Shown: piece by piece, positions 11,056-22,800 of the stretch
Layout: each line of letters starts with the position of its first letter
Position numbering within the stretch: position 1 is the first letter of the stretch
DNA from: Symbiodinium natans
Taxonomy: Eukaryota > Sar > Dinophyceae > Suessiales > Symbiodiniaceae
Assembly (NCBI GenBank): GCA_905221605.1
Contig: CAJNDS010002256.1
Span: 384,571 to 448,570, forward strand
Length of the DNA: 64,000 nucleotides
Reading direction: 5' to 3'
The notes under the pieces: generated by a model
What the model saw: only the letters and a program-made list of their open reading frames with translations
The model's database searches: none
Told to the model about the DNA's origin: nothing
Made by a program: the position numbers and the translations under genes

Positions 11056-13821
11056 GCGCTGCTTCGGCACAGAGCGCCGCGAAGGGCGCAGAGTCCAACG
11101 CGTCGATGTCGGCACCGGCAGCTTTGATGGGCACCTTTGGCAAAGGAAGTTGCAAGTGACCTAAAGCATAAACCCTATAAACCCTGTATAACCCCTAAAC
11201 CCTGAACCTAATTAAAACCCTACATCCTAAACCCCAAACCCTATATGTCCTAAACCCTATAAACACCTGAGACCCATGGACGCGTCGAACGCCCAGGTGG
11301 CTCGTTGCTCGGGCTGTGCGCGAGCTCCAAGCGCTCCAAGCGCAGCGCCAAGCGCACGGCGCTGCGCGTTGCCACAGCCGACGTCCAGGCGACAGTCCGA
11401 GGTTTTTAGGGTTATGCTTTGGGATGGTGCCCCTTATACTAACAGTCCTGAATAGGGATGATAGTACCCCCTGTTATAAATTCCCTAATTAGGATTGCTA
11501 GTGTAAGCGGAACATCCCAAGTTATGCTATGCCCTTCAGTCCTTAATGCCAGGTAAATGTGCAACATTTTTCGCTGGGCCATGGGTCCTACAAAGGCAAG
11601 GACCTTTGAAAGGAGCCTTCACACCCAAGTGGGGAGTGAAGTTCCCTCTAGAGTCTGATCCTTTCGTGTACTTCACATCTTGTGTACACCGTGCCGTGCC
11701 CATCCTGGCTTGAGAGGCCTCTGAGGCCTCTTGCCACGGAAGCCAAGCAAGAAACGAATACAAAATGGAAGGGATTCCTGGTGCCCAACCCCCCCCCCCC
11801 CCCCCAATATACTCCTTTAATCTGGCCCTTAGGTTACCTTAGGGATTTCCCCCCCCCCCCCCCCCAAGTATACTCCTTGAATATGGCCCTTATATTACCT
11901 TAGGGATCTTTAAACAGGCTCTCCAAACCATGGAGGGCCATCCATGCCACTCATTGTCCGTATTTGGCCTGGCCCCCGCTGCCCTTAAGCAAGCTCAGGA
12001 CGGCCTTGTCCTGCAGCAGAAAGTTTTTTTTTTTGGGGGGGGGGGGGGGGGAACTCTGAAACTCTGGGTTTAGGGTTTAGAGGTCCTAAGAATGCCCCAA
12101 TAGTAGTATCGAACTAAAACGAACACAAGCCAAGCGGACCGGACTCTGCCAGACTCTGAACGCTCCAGACGGGGAGGACGAGATGATGGCAGGCTGGGCT
12201 GGCAAAAACCTTGTTGAGCTTGGGATGTTCCCCATGATTTAGGGTTTGGGGTGTAGGGCTTTTAGGGTTTAGGGTTTTAGGGACAGTCCTTATTTGGGAT
12301 TATAGTACCTATGATAGTCCCTACTGTAAGGACTGGCAGTCTAAGGGCGAACATCCCAATGTTGTGCTTTGTTTCAACAGCCGCTCGCCGTTCCCAGCCT
12401 CGGCCCCTAGCACCGATAACATCTTTTTTACTCTCCTTCTCCCCTTTAGGGTTTAGGGTGTAGGGTTTAGCAGGTGTTTCCGGCGGTGCCTTTGGTGGCT
12501 ACACGCAGTCGAACGTGGCTGCGCGCCGCGTCGTCCCTTCTGAGGCCTCCGCAGAAGACATCTGACGATGGCCATGCAAACCCTAAAGCCTCAACCGCAT
12601 AGTGGTGGAGAGTTACGAGCAAGGCGTTGGGCTTGCGGCTACATGAGATCAGCAGGGCTTCGCTAGGCTCTATAGACTCTAGCCGTGTGCCAGGCGCAGA
12701 GGAAGGGCCGGAAGTTCGTGAAAGTGGTTTACGTCGTCCTGGAGTCCCAATATCAGTCGGCCGCGCTCTCAACCGACACAGCAGTCAGCACATCTGAGGA
12801 CACTTGAGGACTTCGTTTGACTTGAGCTTAAAGCGGCTTTGCGGAGGCGCTGACGACTGCAATCCGACAGATCAACAAGTCCCCGGGCCCGGTTTGCATG
12901 GAGTGCGTGGGCTACTTGCTGGAGGCTGGGCAACCCCCCATGACCGGATACCCAGATCCTCCTCCCATAAGGGGGTTTTAGAAAATAAGGGACCCCGAAT
13001 ATAGACCCCCAAATAGTAGGATTCCCCTTTAATATCCTCATTTTTAAGGAACCAAAAATTTCGGAAACCTCCATAGTGATACTGGATTATAACCCCGAAA
13101 CCTGAACCCTAAACCGTAAACCCTAATAGTCTAGCAGCGAGCAGGAGATCCGAGATCCCACCAGTGAAGAGCAGTTGGCGAAGGACACCTTGGGTGCATG
13201 GGTTTAGGGTTTAGGGTAAGACACATCAAGAGACATCCCCCCCATAGACATGAGGAACCCTAGCCAGTGCTAAGGTTTTGGAGATTCCTGGGTAGATTGT
13301 AGGCGTAGGGTATAGGATGTAGGGCTTAGGAGTTACAATTTAGGGCTTAGGATCTAGGATATAGGGCCTAACCTCTCGGCTTAGGGCTTAAGGCTTGGGC
13401 CCGCTTTTGCCCTGTCCCCACCCTTTTTGTGGCTTTCTTGCGATATCTCGCGGTCAGACTTAGAAAGGGAAGGGTTGTTGGGCTGGAAGCCGGAAGACTC
13501 CTCAAGCTTGGAAAGGGTCGTGTCAGTTGTCCAGAAGCGCATGACAACTTGCGCTGATGAGTTGCTTCACACATCAGCCTCATGAGCCATCATGGGTTAT
13601 ACGTCCTCAGCCCTACACCCGCGGCCCGAAGCAATGTTGCCTCCGGACAACACCGTCGTCTGAGCTGGCTTCGACAGACGCTCTTCAAGTTACCTGAGCT
13701 CGCTGTTCGTCAGCGCATCACGCCTTTTGCGCGCGCTCGTTCTCTCCCTCTCTCTCTCTCTCTGTCTAGCTCCCTCTCCCTCTCGCTCTCTGGTCTCGCT
13801 CTCTGTTTCGCTCTCTCTTTC

Positions 13822-13852
<31 letters not shown>

Positions 13853-16800
13853 GTCTCTCTTGCATTCCGCAGCAGGACTTAGATGATGCCAACATTTTCA
13901 TTTGCAGCTGATCTGCATTTAGGATTTTGTCCTCTCGGGTTAGGGATGTTAGGGTTCACTGCTGCCACTGCCATCTGCTTGCGGTGTTTTGCAAGCACCT
14001 GTCTATCTTTTACATGTTCATGCTCCACGCACCCCAACCCGTTCCATGAAACTCCCGTTTGGGCTTCAAGCGCAACAAGAACACCCAGGCTTGTCTTATA
14101 ATTGTTGACATTGAGATTTGTCGAAAGCCTTAGGTGTCTGGGTGTCCGACAGCTTTGCGACCCTCAACACTCAGACCTCAGACCTAAACTTCCCGAACTA
14201 GCACTGCGCCGTTGAGTACTTGGTATAAGGCCCTTTAGGGGAATTATAAGTAGGGTTATAAGTACAGTTATAATTGGTTAGTAGGTACCATGAACCTCCA
14301 AGTAGTCCAACGTGCCCAAGGTTCATTGATTTTTGTGCAAGAGCTGGCCGAGAAGCTCGTGAAGATCGCAGCCTGTTGTTACTTCGGACTTGCGGAACTT
14401 GACAAGCTACACCCCTGCCACCGCAGTATGTACTGAACCATCTGAATCTCACAAGCCATGAATGGAACTTGCTCAGAATCCAGTTGCTGCTGCACTTCCG
14501 AACCTTCCAGGAACTTCTAAGCATCCCGACGTACCGCACGAGATGTGTTGATGCTTCAGCCTCGAGCTGCTTGTGTTGGTACATCCAGCTCCTGAAGCCT
14601 GAAAATTCTGAGATCCGATGTCAGCCCTAGTCCTCGTAGTCATGGTAGTCAGAGTATGAAGAAGAATTCATGACTCACCGTAGAAGTAGTAGAAGTAGTA
14701 GAAGCAGTAGTAGTAGTAGAAGAATAAGAATGAGAAACAGTAGTTTTAGTGATATGTCCCGAGTCAGGTAGAGCCTCGCCGCGAGAACCTGGATGCATGC
14801 CTCTGCTTCCCTTCCATGCCGGAGGCGCTGAACTCTGAGCATCTTCAGGGATTTCGGGGCTTTAAGGCTTAGGGCTCAGGGTTCAGAACTTTCCGGGCGC
14901 CATGAAAGCAACGGTGAGCAACGGTGCATACTGTGCTTGGGATGTTTTGACGCGGCTTTGGGAGTGTTTTGGGTGTTCGAAGGTTTTTTCTTGTGTGTGT
15001 GTGTGTGCGCTGCATGTGCTGGGTGAGTAGGTAGCCTTTTCGCCTTCCACTCCAGCGACATACCTTCTAAAGAAAGCACAGGGGCAACTTTATGGTCTTT
15101 ATGTTTTGTTCTCGTCTGTGAAGATTCGGGGGGGCGGGGGGGGCTGTCGGAATCCTCTTGAGAGCCGACGCCCTCAAGAAGGGCAGCCGATGCTTCTGCA
15201 AGGAAACTCATCTCAGGGCAGTAATCTCTCATTAGAGGTGCAACGATTCATGAGTCTCCACCACCCCACTCAAAGCTCAAATCTGAAGAGACTGAGCCAT
15301 CCGAACCAATTTTTTGGAAGTCTGAGTCACACCCCATGGAGCATGGCTGGGTGTGCGGCACAGGTAAAAGCGTTCCGGACTGATGTCAGCCATGCATTGG
15401 AATGTACACATGGATGCTGGGTTGGTGCACACCAACTTAATCCTCCATGTCCAATTACGGCCGAATCATAGGCAGGGATGATGCGTTTTGCGGAGAAATA
15501 GGGTCGAGCCTAGGAATTTGCGTTTGTTGTTGCCATGTATGGTTGCAGTCGCAGGCCTCTCCAATTAAGTTACGGTCAGTCATGGTCGTTCTGTGGGTTT
15601 TCTATGGGTGCAGGGGCGTTTCACAAAATTCCCGTACGGGCGTTCTGGGAGAAACCCCATCGCAAACCGAGCAACCGAAAAAAGCAGAGTCGTGGTTTGT
15701 AGCTCCAGGTTAGGGTGTCTGACAGTTGGTTACGAAGAGCCACGTCGTGAGCCCTCGCACAGGTGATGAAGCAGAACAAGCTCGGCACCTTCGACCTGAC
15801 CCAGATTGCCGGAGGCCCTTTGGGCAATTTCGCACAACAGGCCGGGACTCCGGGGACTTTAGGGTTTAGGGGACCACAAGCACTCCAGGGACGTTAGGGT
15901 TCAGAACCCCAAAAGCACCGTCCGCAAAAAGGAGAGGGGCCCCGACAACGTGAAACAATCAGATGTCCTCGGTGGAACTGACCTGCTGCACCCGAAGCCA
16001 TACTCCTGCTTGCTTAGTTTGGCCCCAGGTGAAGGACTTGCGCCAAAAGTCTTTGTCCAAGAACAAGCCTGCCTCTGGCGGCAACTTCCAGGCCGCGTCG
16101 AGGGTTTGACTTGCGTGCAGCTAAAGCTCGCACAGATCATGGTTTATCACATTGAAGGCATCGTGAATGGCTACATGCAATAAGCTCGCCTGAAATTATC
16201 GGCGAGACGAGACACGTTGCAACTTGGCGCTCCAAGCTGTGGATGATCGCACGGCATTCGGTCTGATGCGAGGATAGCCTGCTGAAGCTGGTCCGGACCC
16301 TGCCCAAGGTGCAGCCGTCCGATTTCGGGGTTTGGGCTTTGCTGTTTGGTAACAGTACGAGCTTGGTTTGGAATACTGCAGGTCGGATGATTTGACAAAT
16401 GTCTGCCTGTGTTGCCGACGAAACGATGTGGGTCAGGAGTTGTCAGAACAGCGATTCCACAGAAAAACCATGAAGCTCTGAAACCCTGACGCCGTCAAGT
16501 GCGAAGGGAGCTCTTCCAGCACCAAAAGACGGCCAGGTCCTGAAGTTCTTGCCGGGAGATCAGGCCAGAGATGCCAGGAGCCTCCGTGTTGAGGGATTTA
16601 GAACGTACAGTTTTGGAATTTGGGCTGCAGATGCATGTTCCAAATGGTGACCCAAGCTGAAACCTATAAAGACCCTGAGGACCTTCGTCCTGTCACTGCA
16701 ACATTGGCTTGGCGGAACACCGGAGAATCTGGAGGCCCTTCATGGGGGGGGGGGGGGGGCGGGGGCCTTTTGGGCTTGGGGGCCTTTTGGGCCGATCCCG

Positions 16801-19800
16801 AAAACGACTTTGAAATAAGACAAACACCTCAAAAGGAACAACCATCCTGCCAAACACACATAACGCTGCACCGAGACGGTGGAGGCACAATCCAGATGGC
16901 ATGACCTGGTGCATCTAAGCCATCATGTCTTGAATGCTATTTAGTCAAGGACTTTATTCAACAGATGTGTCTGCACATCTTGTAACGACCACTCTAAACT
17001 AAATCTGCTAGGCCCTGCTAGGCCCCACGTTCGCCGCTGTTGCAAGGCACTGTCTTTGCGGTCTCCAACCCGACCACGAAACTTTGTTCCATGCTGCAGG
17101 CAATGCTCTTGCGAGTGGCCGGTGGCTACGTTCCCGGTGTGGAGGCGCGGAGGAGCATGGTAGTGTAGCAAAGGTTGAGAACCTTCAGGAGTTAAACCCT
17201 AAAACCCTAAAACCCTAAAACCCTAAAACCCTAAAACCCTAAAAAACCCTAAAACCCTAAAACCCTAAAGGTTTAGGAATGTTTCTTCAACTCGGCCTTT
17301 GCCTCCAAGGGCCTCGATACCGATGCGCTGATGGAGCCTGTGGTCCTGCCAGACATGGGAATTTGGCATCCGTACCATGGTCTGAACCGATTCCTACTAA
17401 TTGCTCCTAAACCCTAAACCCTAAACCCTAAACCTCAAAAAGATACGAATATTCTTCCTTCTTTAAGGGTAATATAGGGATGATTATTGTTTATTCCTTT
17501 GGGGTTCTTTAAGCAAACATATAGTAGATTCTGCTCCAGGTGGCAAGTCCTAGGTCCTGTTTCATGGGCATCTTACACACATTTTACACTCGTTACAAGG
17601 GTGTCAGAAAGAATTCGTTTGTTCTGGGAGGGTTTGTTGCCAATGAACCTGTGCAGTTTGCCACAATCTGGCTCGCGGCGACATAGGCAAGAGCGGATGT
17701 GCGACATTATTCCTTGACCTCTTCCGTTTTTCTGAGGCTTGCCCCGCAGATCTTCGACAGCATGAGCGAGTACAAGGAACTTACCGACCTTCCCTCGTGT
17801 TTTTAGGTAATCCAATACCTCCCACTTCAGACAGACACTCTGTGGGCGAAGCCCCGAAGTCCGAATCTGGAGGAGTGGTACGACAACGTGCACTGCCCTG
17901 CTTCTGGCATTCTGCCAAATGCACCGACTATCGGACTTGCCACTTGGGGGCAGCAAACTAGGTAGGCCCTGGGGATATTTCATTTTTTCCCTGATTGGGT
18001 TTAAGAGGATCAGATTTAGGAATATTATTGTTCAGAGGGTTTTAAGGGCCATCCTAGCTAATGATGCTGCTCATGACCGGGCATTTCTTTCTGCATTGTG
18101 CGAGCTTCAACAGCGTGCCCCTTTTCTATGTGAGTAGAGTTGTTGTTGCATGTCATAGTTATGTTTTTTGCTCGAAGCTTCAGTTGCAGTTAAAGCCCCA
18201 CTGCGAAATGGGCATGCGTACACTCTACAGGGCTTAGAGCTTAGGTGCCCCAACCGCGTGTTTCCAGCACAGGTCTTGCAGAAGTCGCACATCGCGACCA
18301 AGGATGATGGCCACTATGCTCCTTGGTTGAAGTTTTGTTATTTTCTGCGCATTGCGGTGTTTCAATCGTACCAAGATGTTAGCTCGTTTCGCACGCCAGC
18401 TGCTGCAAGAGCAAAGTGCGAAACTTAAGATTTTCATTGATACTCTCACCCCCATTGTCCGGGCGCTAAATCTTGAACGAGCAACCGTAGATCGTGCGCC
18501 TCCCGGAATCTCCGGGACAAATTCTGCGGGCTTCCGGTCGATCCCGTCATGCAAATTTTGCGGGCTACCGGGTTCCAAGCCGGACAAAATGATCCGACTG
18601 AGACACCTTAGCAGACTTACATCGAACGAGCAGGCATTAGCAAAATCAGGCAGGGTGTTCGTCATTGCTCACGGAAAGGCGGTAGAATGAGTTTTAAGCA
18701 GGCAAGAAAGATCAGCGTGATGCTTTCTTTTGGTGGTGCTCATGCGCATCAGGGACTCCTTTCCTTGAAGAACCCAAAACCAAGCTTTGCATTTGCACGA
18801 TCGCTCTAAACCTCCAAGAAGGGACACATGCTCACAAGCAGACATGAGCATAAGCGGTTGTCTGAAGTCAAGCAAGCCAAGAAGATCAGCTTGCAAACTC
18901 ATGTATGGTGGGTCTTCCACATCTTCACGCTTGGCGTGAAACTCGTGACAAACTTCAAACCTACGATGCATGACGGTTTTGAAGACACACCGAAGTCGTT
19001 CGTGAGGGTAGCAACTGAAGAATCAGGGACAAATTAAATGATGGGTGTGAAGCACCTTTAGAAGACAAGCATACTAACAAGCAGTCATGAGCAAGACATG
19101 CAGCAGTACGGTTTCAAGCGAAGAAAGACGACCAGCATGAAACCAGCTTTTTTTGGCTCAGCCTTGGCGTGACAACCTTGTACACTTCAACGCCAAGTTT
19201 TAACAGTCGTGCAAGCTGTCAAGCAGGAAGAAATGATGGGCATGCAGACCTTCAAGCTTTCAAACATGTATGAATGTATGCCGAGTAGTCTCGCCAGGAG
19301 TTTGAAGCAGGTAAAGACGACCAGCGTCGAACCCTAGATTTCACTCATGCTCTCTCTCCTCAGTGAACATTCTGAGGGCTGTCGCTCTCTAAAAGCTCTT
19401 CTCCCAGAAGTAACAAACCCTAAGCCCGAGTTGCTAACAGTCTCCCGCAGATCGCCCGCGAATGCGACGAGGGAAGGGATGGCTCGAAGTGAAGTACCTG
19501 TTTTGTTTTGAAGATTGGAGTTGTTCTGTCAGATGCCCTACCCCCCACCCTTGATCCAGGTGGGCGTCGTGCAGGAGTTGGAGCGCCGCGGCGCACGCGT
19601 CGCGTGCACCTACACTGGCGGGCTGGACTTCTCGGTGCCGGTCCAGGTGCATGTACTGTGCTAGGTCGGCCCTTGGGGCATTTTATGTTTTCCCTTATTG
19701 GGTGTAAGAGGATCATACTCATGAATGTTCTTCAGAGGGTTTTAAGGGCCATCCCAGTGTGTGAGTGGAGGTTCCTGTTGTTCGTAATCCTGAACACACT

Positions 19801-22800
19801 AGAGAGATGGGCGTTCTCGTGGGGCATCGCGCCGCAAACGGAGGCTGAGCAAAGGGATGGATCCGCTTTGGTTCATGCACTGCATCGCGAAAGTTTGAAA
19901 GGATTCCTGCTGTCAAAGGCCAGTATGGCCAGTTTTTTGCCATTATGGTACCTTGTGGGATCCCTGCAGTCGTACAGACCTTTGCAAGAACAGGCACAAT
20001 TATCTCGATATGGGCCACATCACTGCGAAGACTTGCCAGGAGTATCTGTCTGGACCCACTGGTGAAGGAATGGTGGACGCCCTTGTGAACCTGCTCCTCG
20101 GTTGATCCAGGTTGATCCTGAGGTTTCAAGGGGCAATCGCTTTATCAGGGTTTCCTAGAGCCCAATGCAGCTAAGGATCGTTGAAGCTTCACCTAAACCA
20201 TGCGTAGCACTTGCAATCATAGAGCCGGTCAAGCATGTGCAGGGCTCATTGAGGTTGTGGTGATCTCTTATTTGGAACTCAGGGTAATGAAGGTTTGGAG
20301 GTTGGAGAGGGTGCCGAAGAAGCCCTAAACCTAACTGTTTTCAGTATCTCTTCAGGCCCACGTCCAGCAATTTCTCCATGATCCCTGAAGCCCTAATCCT
20401 TAAGCCCTAAACCCTAGACCCTAAACCCTAGCACTCCTCGAACTTACGTCAGGACCGGCTTCTCGTTGGTTGGCGGCCCCGCGTCTCAAGATGCCAAGAA
20501 GGCGAAGGAGGTGCGGCTGCGGCGGGTTTGGGATGCAGGGTTTGGGGTTTAGGGCTTGGGGTTTTGGGTTTTGTGTGGGGTTTGGGGTTCAGGGTGGTTA
20601 GGGACCGCGGGCGTGGGGGTAAGGTTTGATGCTTCCAGCGAAGAGGGGCGTGCATGGTTTTCAGGGTTTTTTGTCTGAGCAATTGCTTTATGAGAGTCGC
20701 CCGAAGCTTGCTGGTGACAAATGTGTCCAGCCTTGCTTTTCGCAGGTTGAGGGGTTTTGCAGCAATGAAGCCTCAGATAGCCTTAGTACTTCTCCGCAAC
20801 TGATGTAGATATCTAATCAAATTTATCAGACTCGCCCTTCTGTTGCAGGTCCTCATGAAGCTCAACCGACCCTACCTGGTTAGTGTGCCGTTGGTCTTCC
20901 AGTCCTTCACAGATGCTTGGGAAGCAGAAGATGGCAGAAGGTCTAGGGTTTAGGGTTTAGGGTTTAGGGTTTAGGGTTCAGGGCCGATGCCCCGGAAGGC
21001 AGGCAGCTGAGCACAGCTTAGTCTTTTCTACCTGGCAACTCGCATCCACTTCGACGTCCAACCCCGGGCCATGTGTGCGAACATGACGTTCCCTCCAGCA
21101 TCTATCTCAAGGATACGGTTCGCTCGCGCTTACTATAAGAAAATGCAAGGCCCCACTTTCTCCCCCCCCCCCCCCCCCCGCCGGGCATCAGGGGGCCTTC
21201 AAAACACTACAACATTAGGGCATGGATTTGAGCAGATTCCAAGCCGTGAGCCCAAAGCACGTATGTATCCCCACGCCATAAGAACTATTGCAATTAGGGT
21301 TTTGAAATGGGTTCCGGATTCTGGGCTTTACAACGCTTCAGGGCAGAGCCTGAGATCCGACCCGAAGTCGCCTAGTAAATGGTGATAGGGTTTAGGGTTC
21401 AGGGTTTGGGGTTTAGGGTTTAGGGTTTAGGGTGTATTTCGGATTCTTGTAGTTGGGGGAAGGGGGAGGGTTGGGGCTTATATCTGGAAGGGGTGAATCC
21501 AAGCATCCACTTCTGCAGCTCTTGCTGCTGATGCTATCGTTCCTACTATGGTATCGCTATCGCATACTCCTCATACTGTCCATGGGAACCCCAAACCCCA
21601 AACCCTAAACCCTAAACCCTAAACCCCAAACCGTCCATTGCGACGGTCCAAGGAGTGGCAGAACAGCCAGCTTGGTCTTCATCCAGTGCAGGTTGCCTTG
21701 CAGGCTCGGCTTGCTCCCCGTGAAACCCTAAACCCTAAACCCTAAACCCTAAACCCTTGCGGCTTGAGGCCTGAAGACGGAGTAGTGAAACCCACATGGC
21801 GGTTTCCGCAGTTAGGGGTACCATATTGGGGTCCTTATTCTACGGGAACCTAGTCTTTGGGGTCTATTCTAGGAGGCCCTATTTTTGTAAACTCCCACAC
21901 ATGCAGCGAAGAATGACGAGATTGGGGGTTTCACTGGTCTTGTCTGCAGACGTAACCTCTTCTTAGGCATGGATGGCAGCAGGGTCCAAAGGGCCAATGG
22001 GTTTAACCGTTCAAAGTCCACACGTCGTACGAGGTTGCAGAAACAGCGAGAGACAGTGCACCGGGTCCGGGGCAGATTACACCGCGATGCTGCAACTGAC
22101 CTCAGAAACCTTGCCGTCCAAAATCCTGAACTCATGGTGAGGTCTCTCTGCCCGAGATTGACGGTGCCATTGAGCCGTTGATCTTTTCAGGGCGCGATGG
22201 CACCAGTGGCCGCTCCATCCCCATGCAGGCACGGTCTTCAGGTTTGCGCCTGTGAATCCATGGGCTTCGGCGGTTTGTTGAGTATTTGTTCCGTTGAACC
22301 TTGTCCATGTGTGAGCCGCGCCCTTTGAGACTGCCCCTGATTGAAAGCTTTGCTCAACCAACGGTGGCCTTACTAGAGATTATAGTACCCCCCCCCTCCA
22401 TTATCATCCCTATTGAGGACTGTTACCAGGATGGGCTATTCGGCCCTGTAATCCCCATAATGAACCCTATAAAGGGCCTTTTTAAGGTAGTAGAGGGTAT
22501 AGTAGCCCGTCCTGGTAGGTCCTCGTAGTATAAAGGGGAACATCCCAAGTCGAGCTCAAGATTGTGCGGAGTGAGGACCGCATCGGTGCAGTGGCGACCC
22601 GTGCCATGAACTGGGCAAACCTGCGCCGGTCACCCAGAGATTTGCTGTTAGGGTTTAGGGTTTAATTAGGGTTTAGGGTTTAATCAGGGTTTAGGGTTTA
22701 GGGTTTAGGAGGCGCAAGACTGTCACAGGATCTGTAGTCAACTGCATAGCTTTCTTACAACTGTACGACTGTTCGCGCACCTACGGACTCCGATTCCGCA

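Larger units (their letters stand above)
11056..18317 (+). other. chlH: chlH exons 1-18 (transit region and N-terminal domain)
   Basis: Exons: 11056-11145 (ATG at 11106), 11297-11388, 12694-12759, 12847-12924, 13145-13183, 13876-13903, 14321-14370, 14774-14824, 15763-15840, 16035-16091, 16273-16308, 16537-16577, 16680-16734, 17100-17144, 17310-17371, 17737-17776, 17873-17938, 18273-18317. Joined, they read in one frame through conserved pieces: [105 protein letters not shown]. Donors are GC except GA after exons 1, 5, 12 and 16 and GT after 11 and 15. The exon 7/8 junction was placed to give GC-AG and costs one residue against plant ChlH. Exon 10 could instead start at 16050. Confidence 0.85.

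Noticed and set aside
13710-13901. Minus-strand ORF of alternating Arg/Glu
   Set aside because: It is the complement of the CT microsatellite before chlH exon 6.
19145-19165. Dinoflagellate spliced-leader relic (TTTTTTTGGCTCAG)
   Set aside because: It only shares the TTTTGGCTCA part of the leader; the rest does not match, so I do not call a relic.
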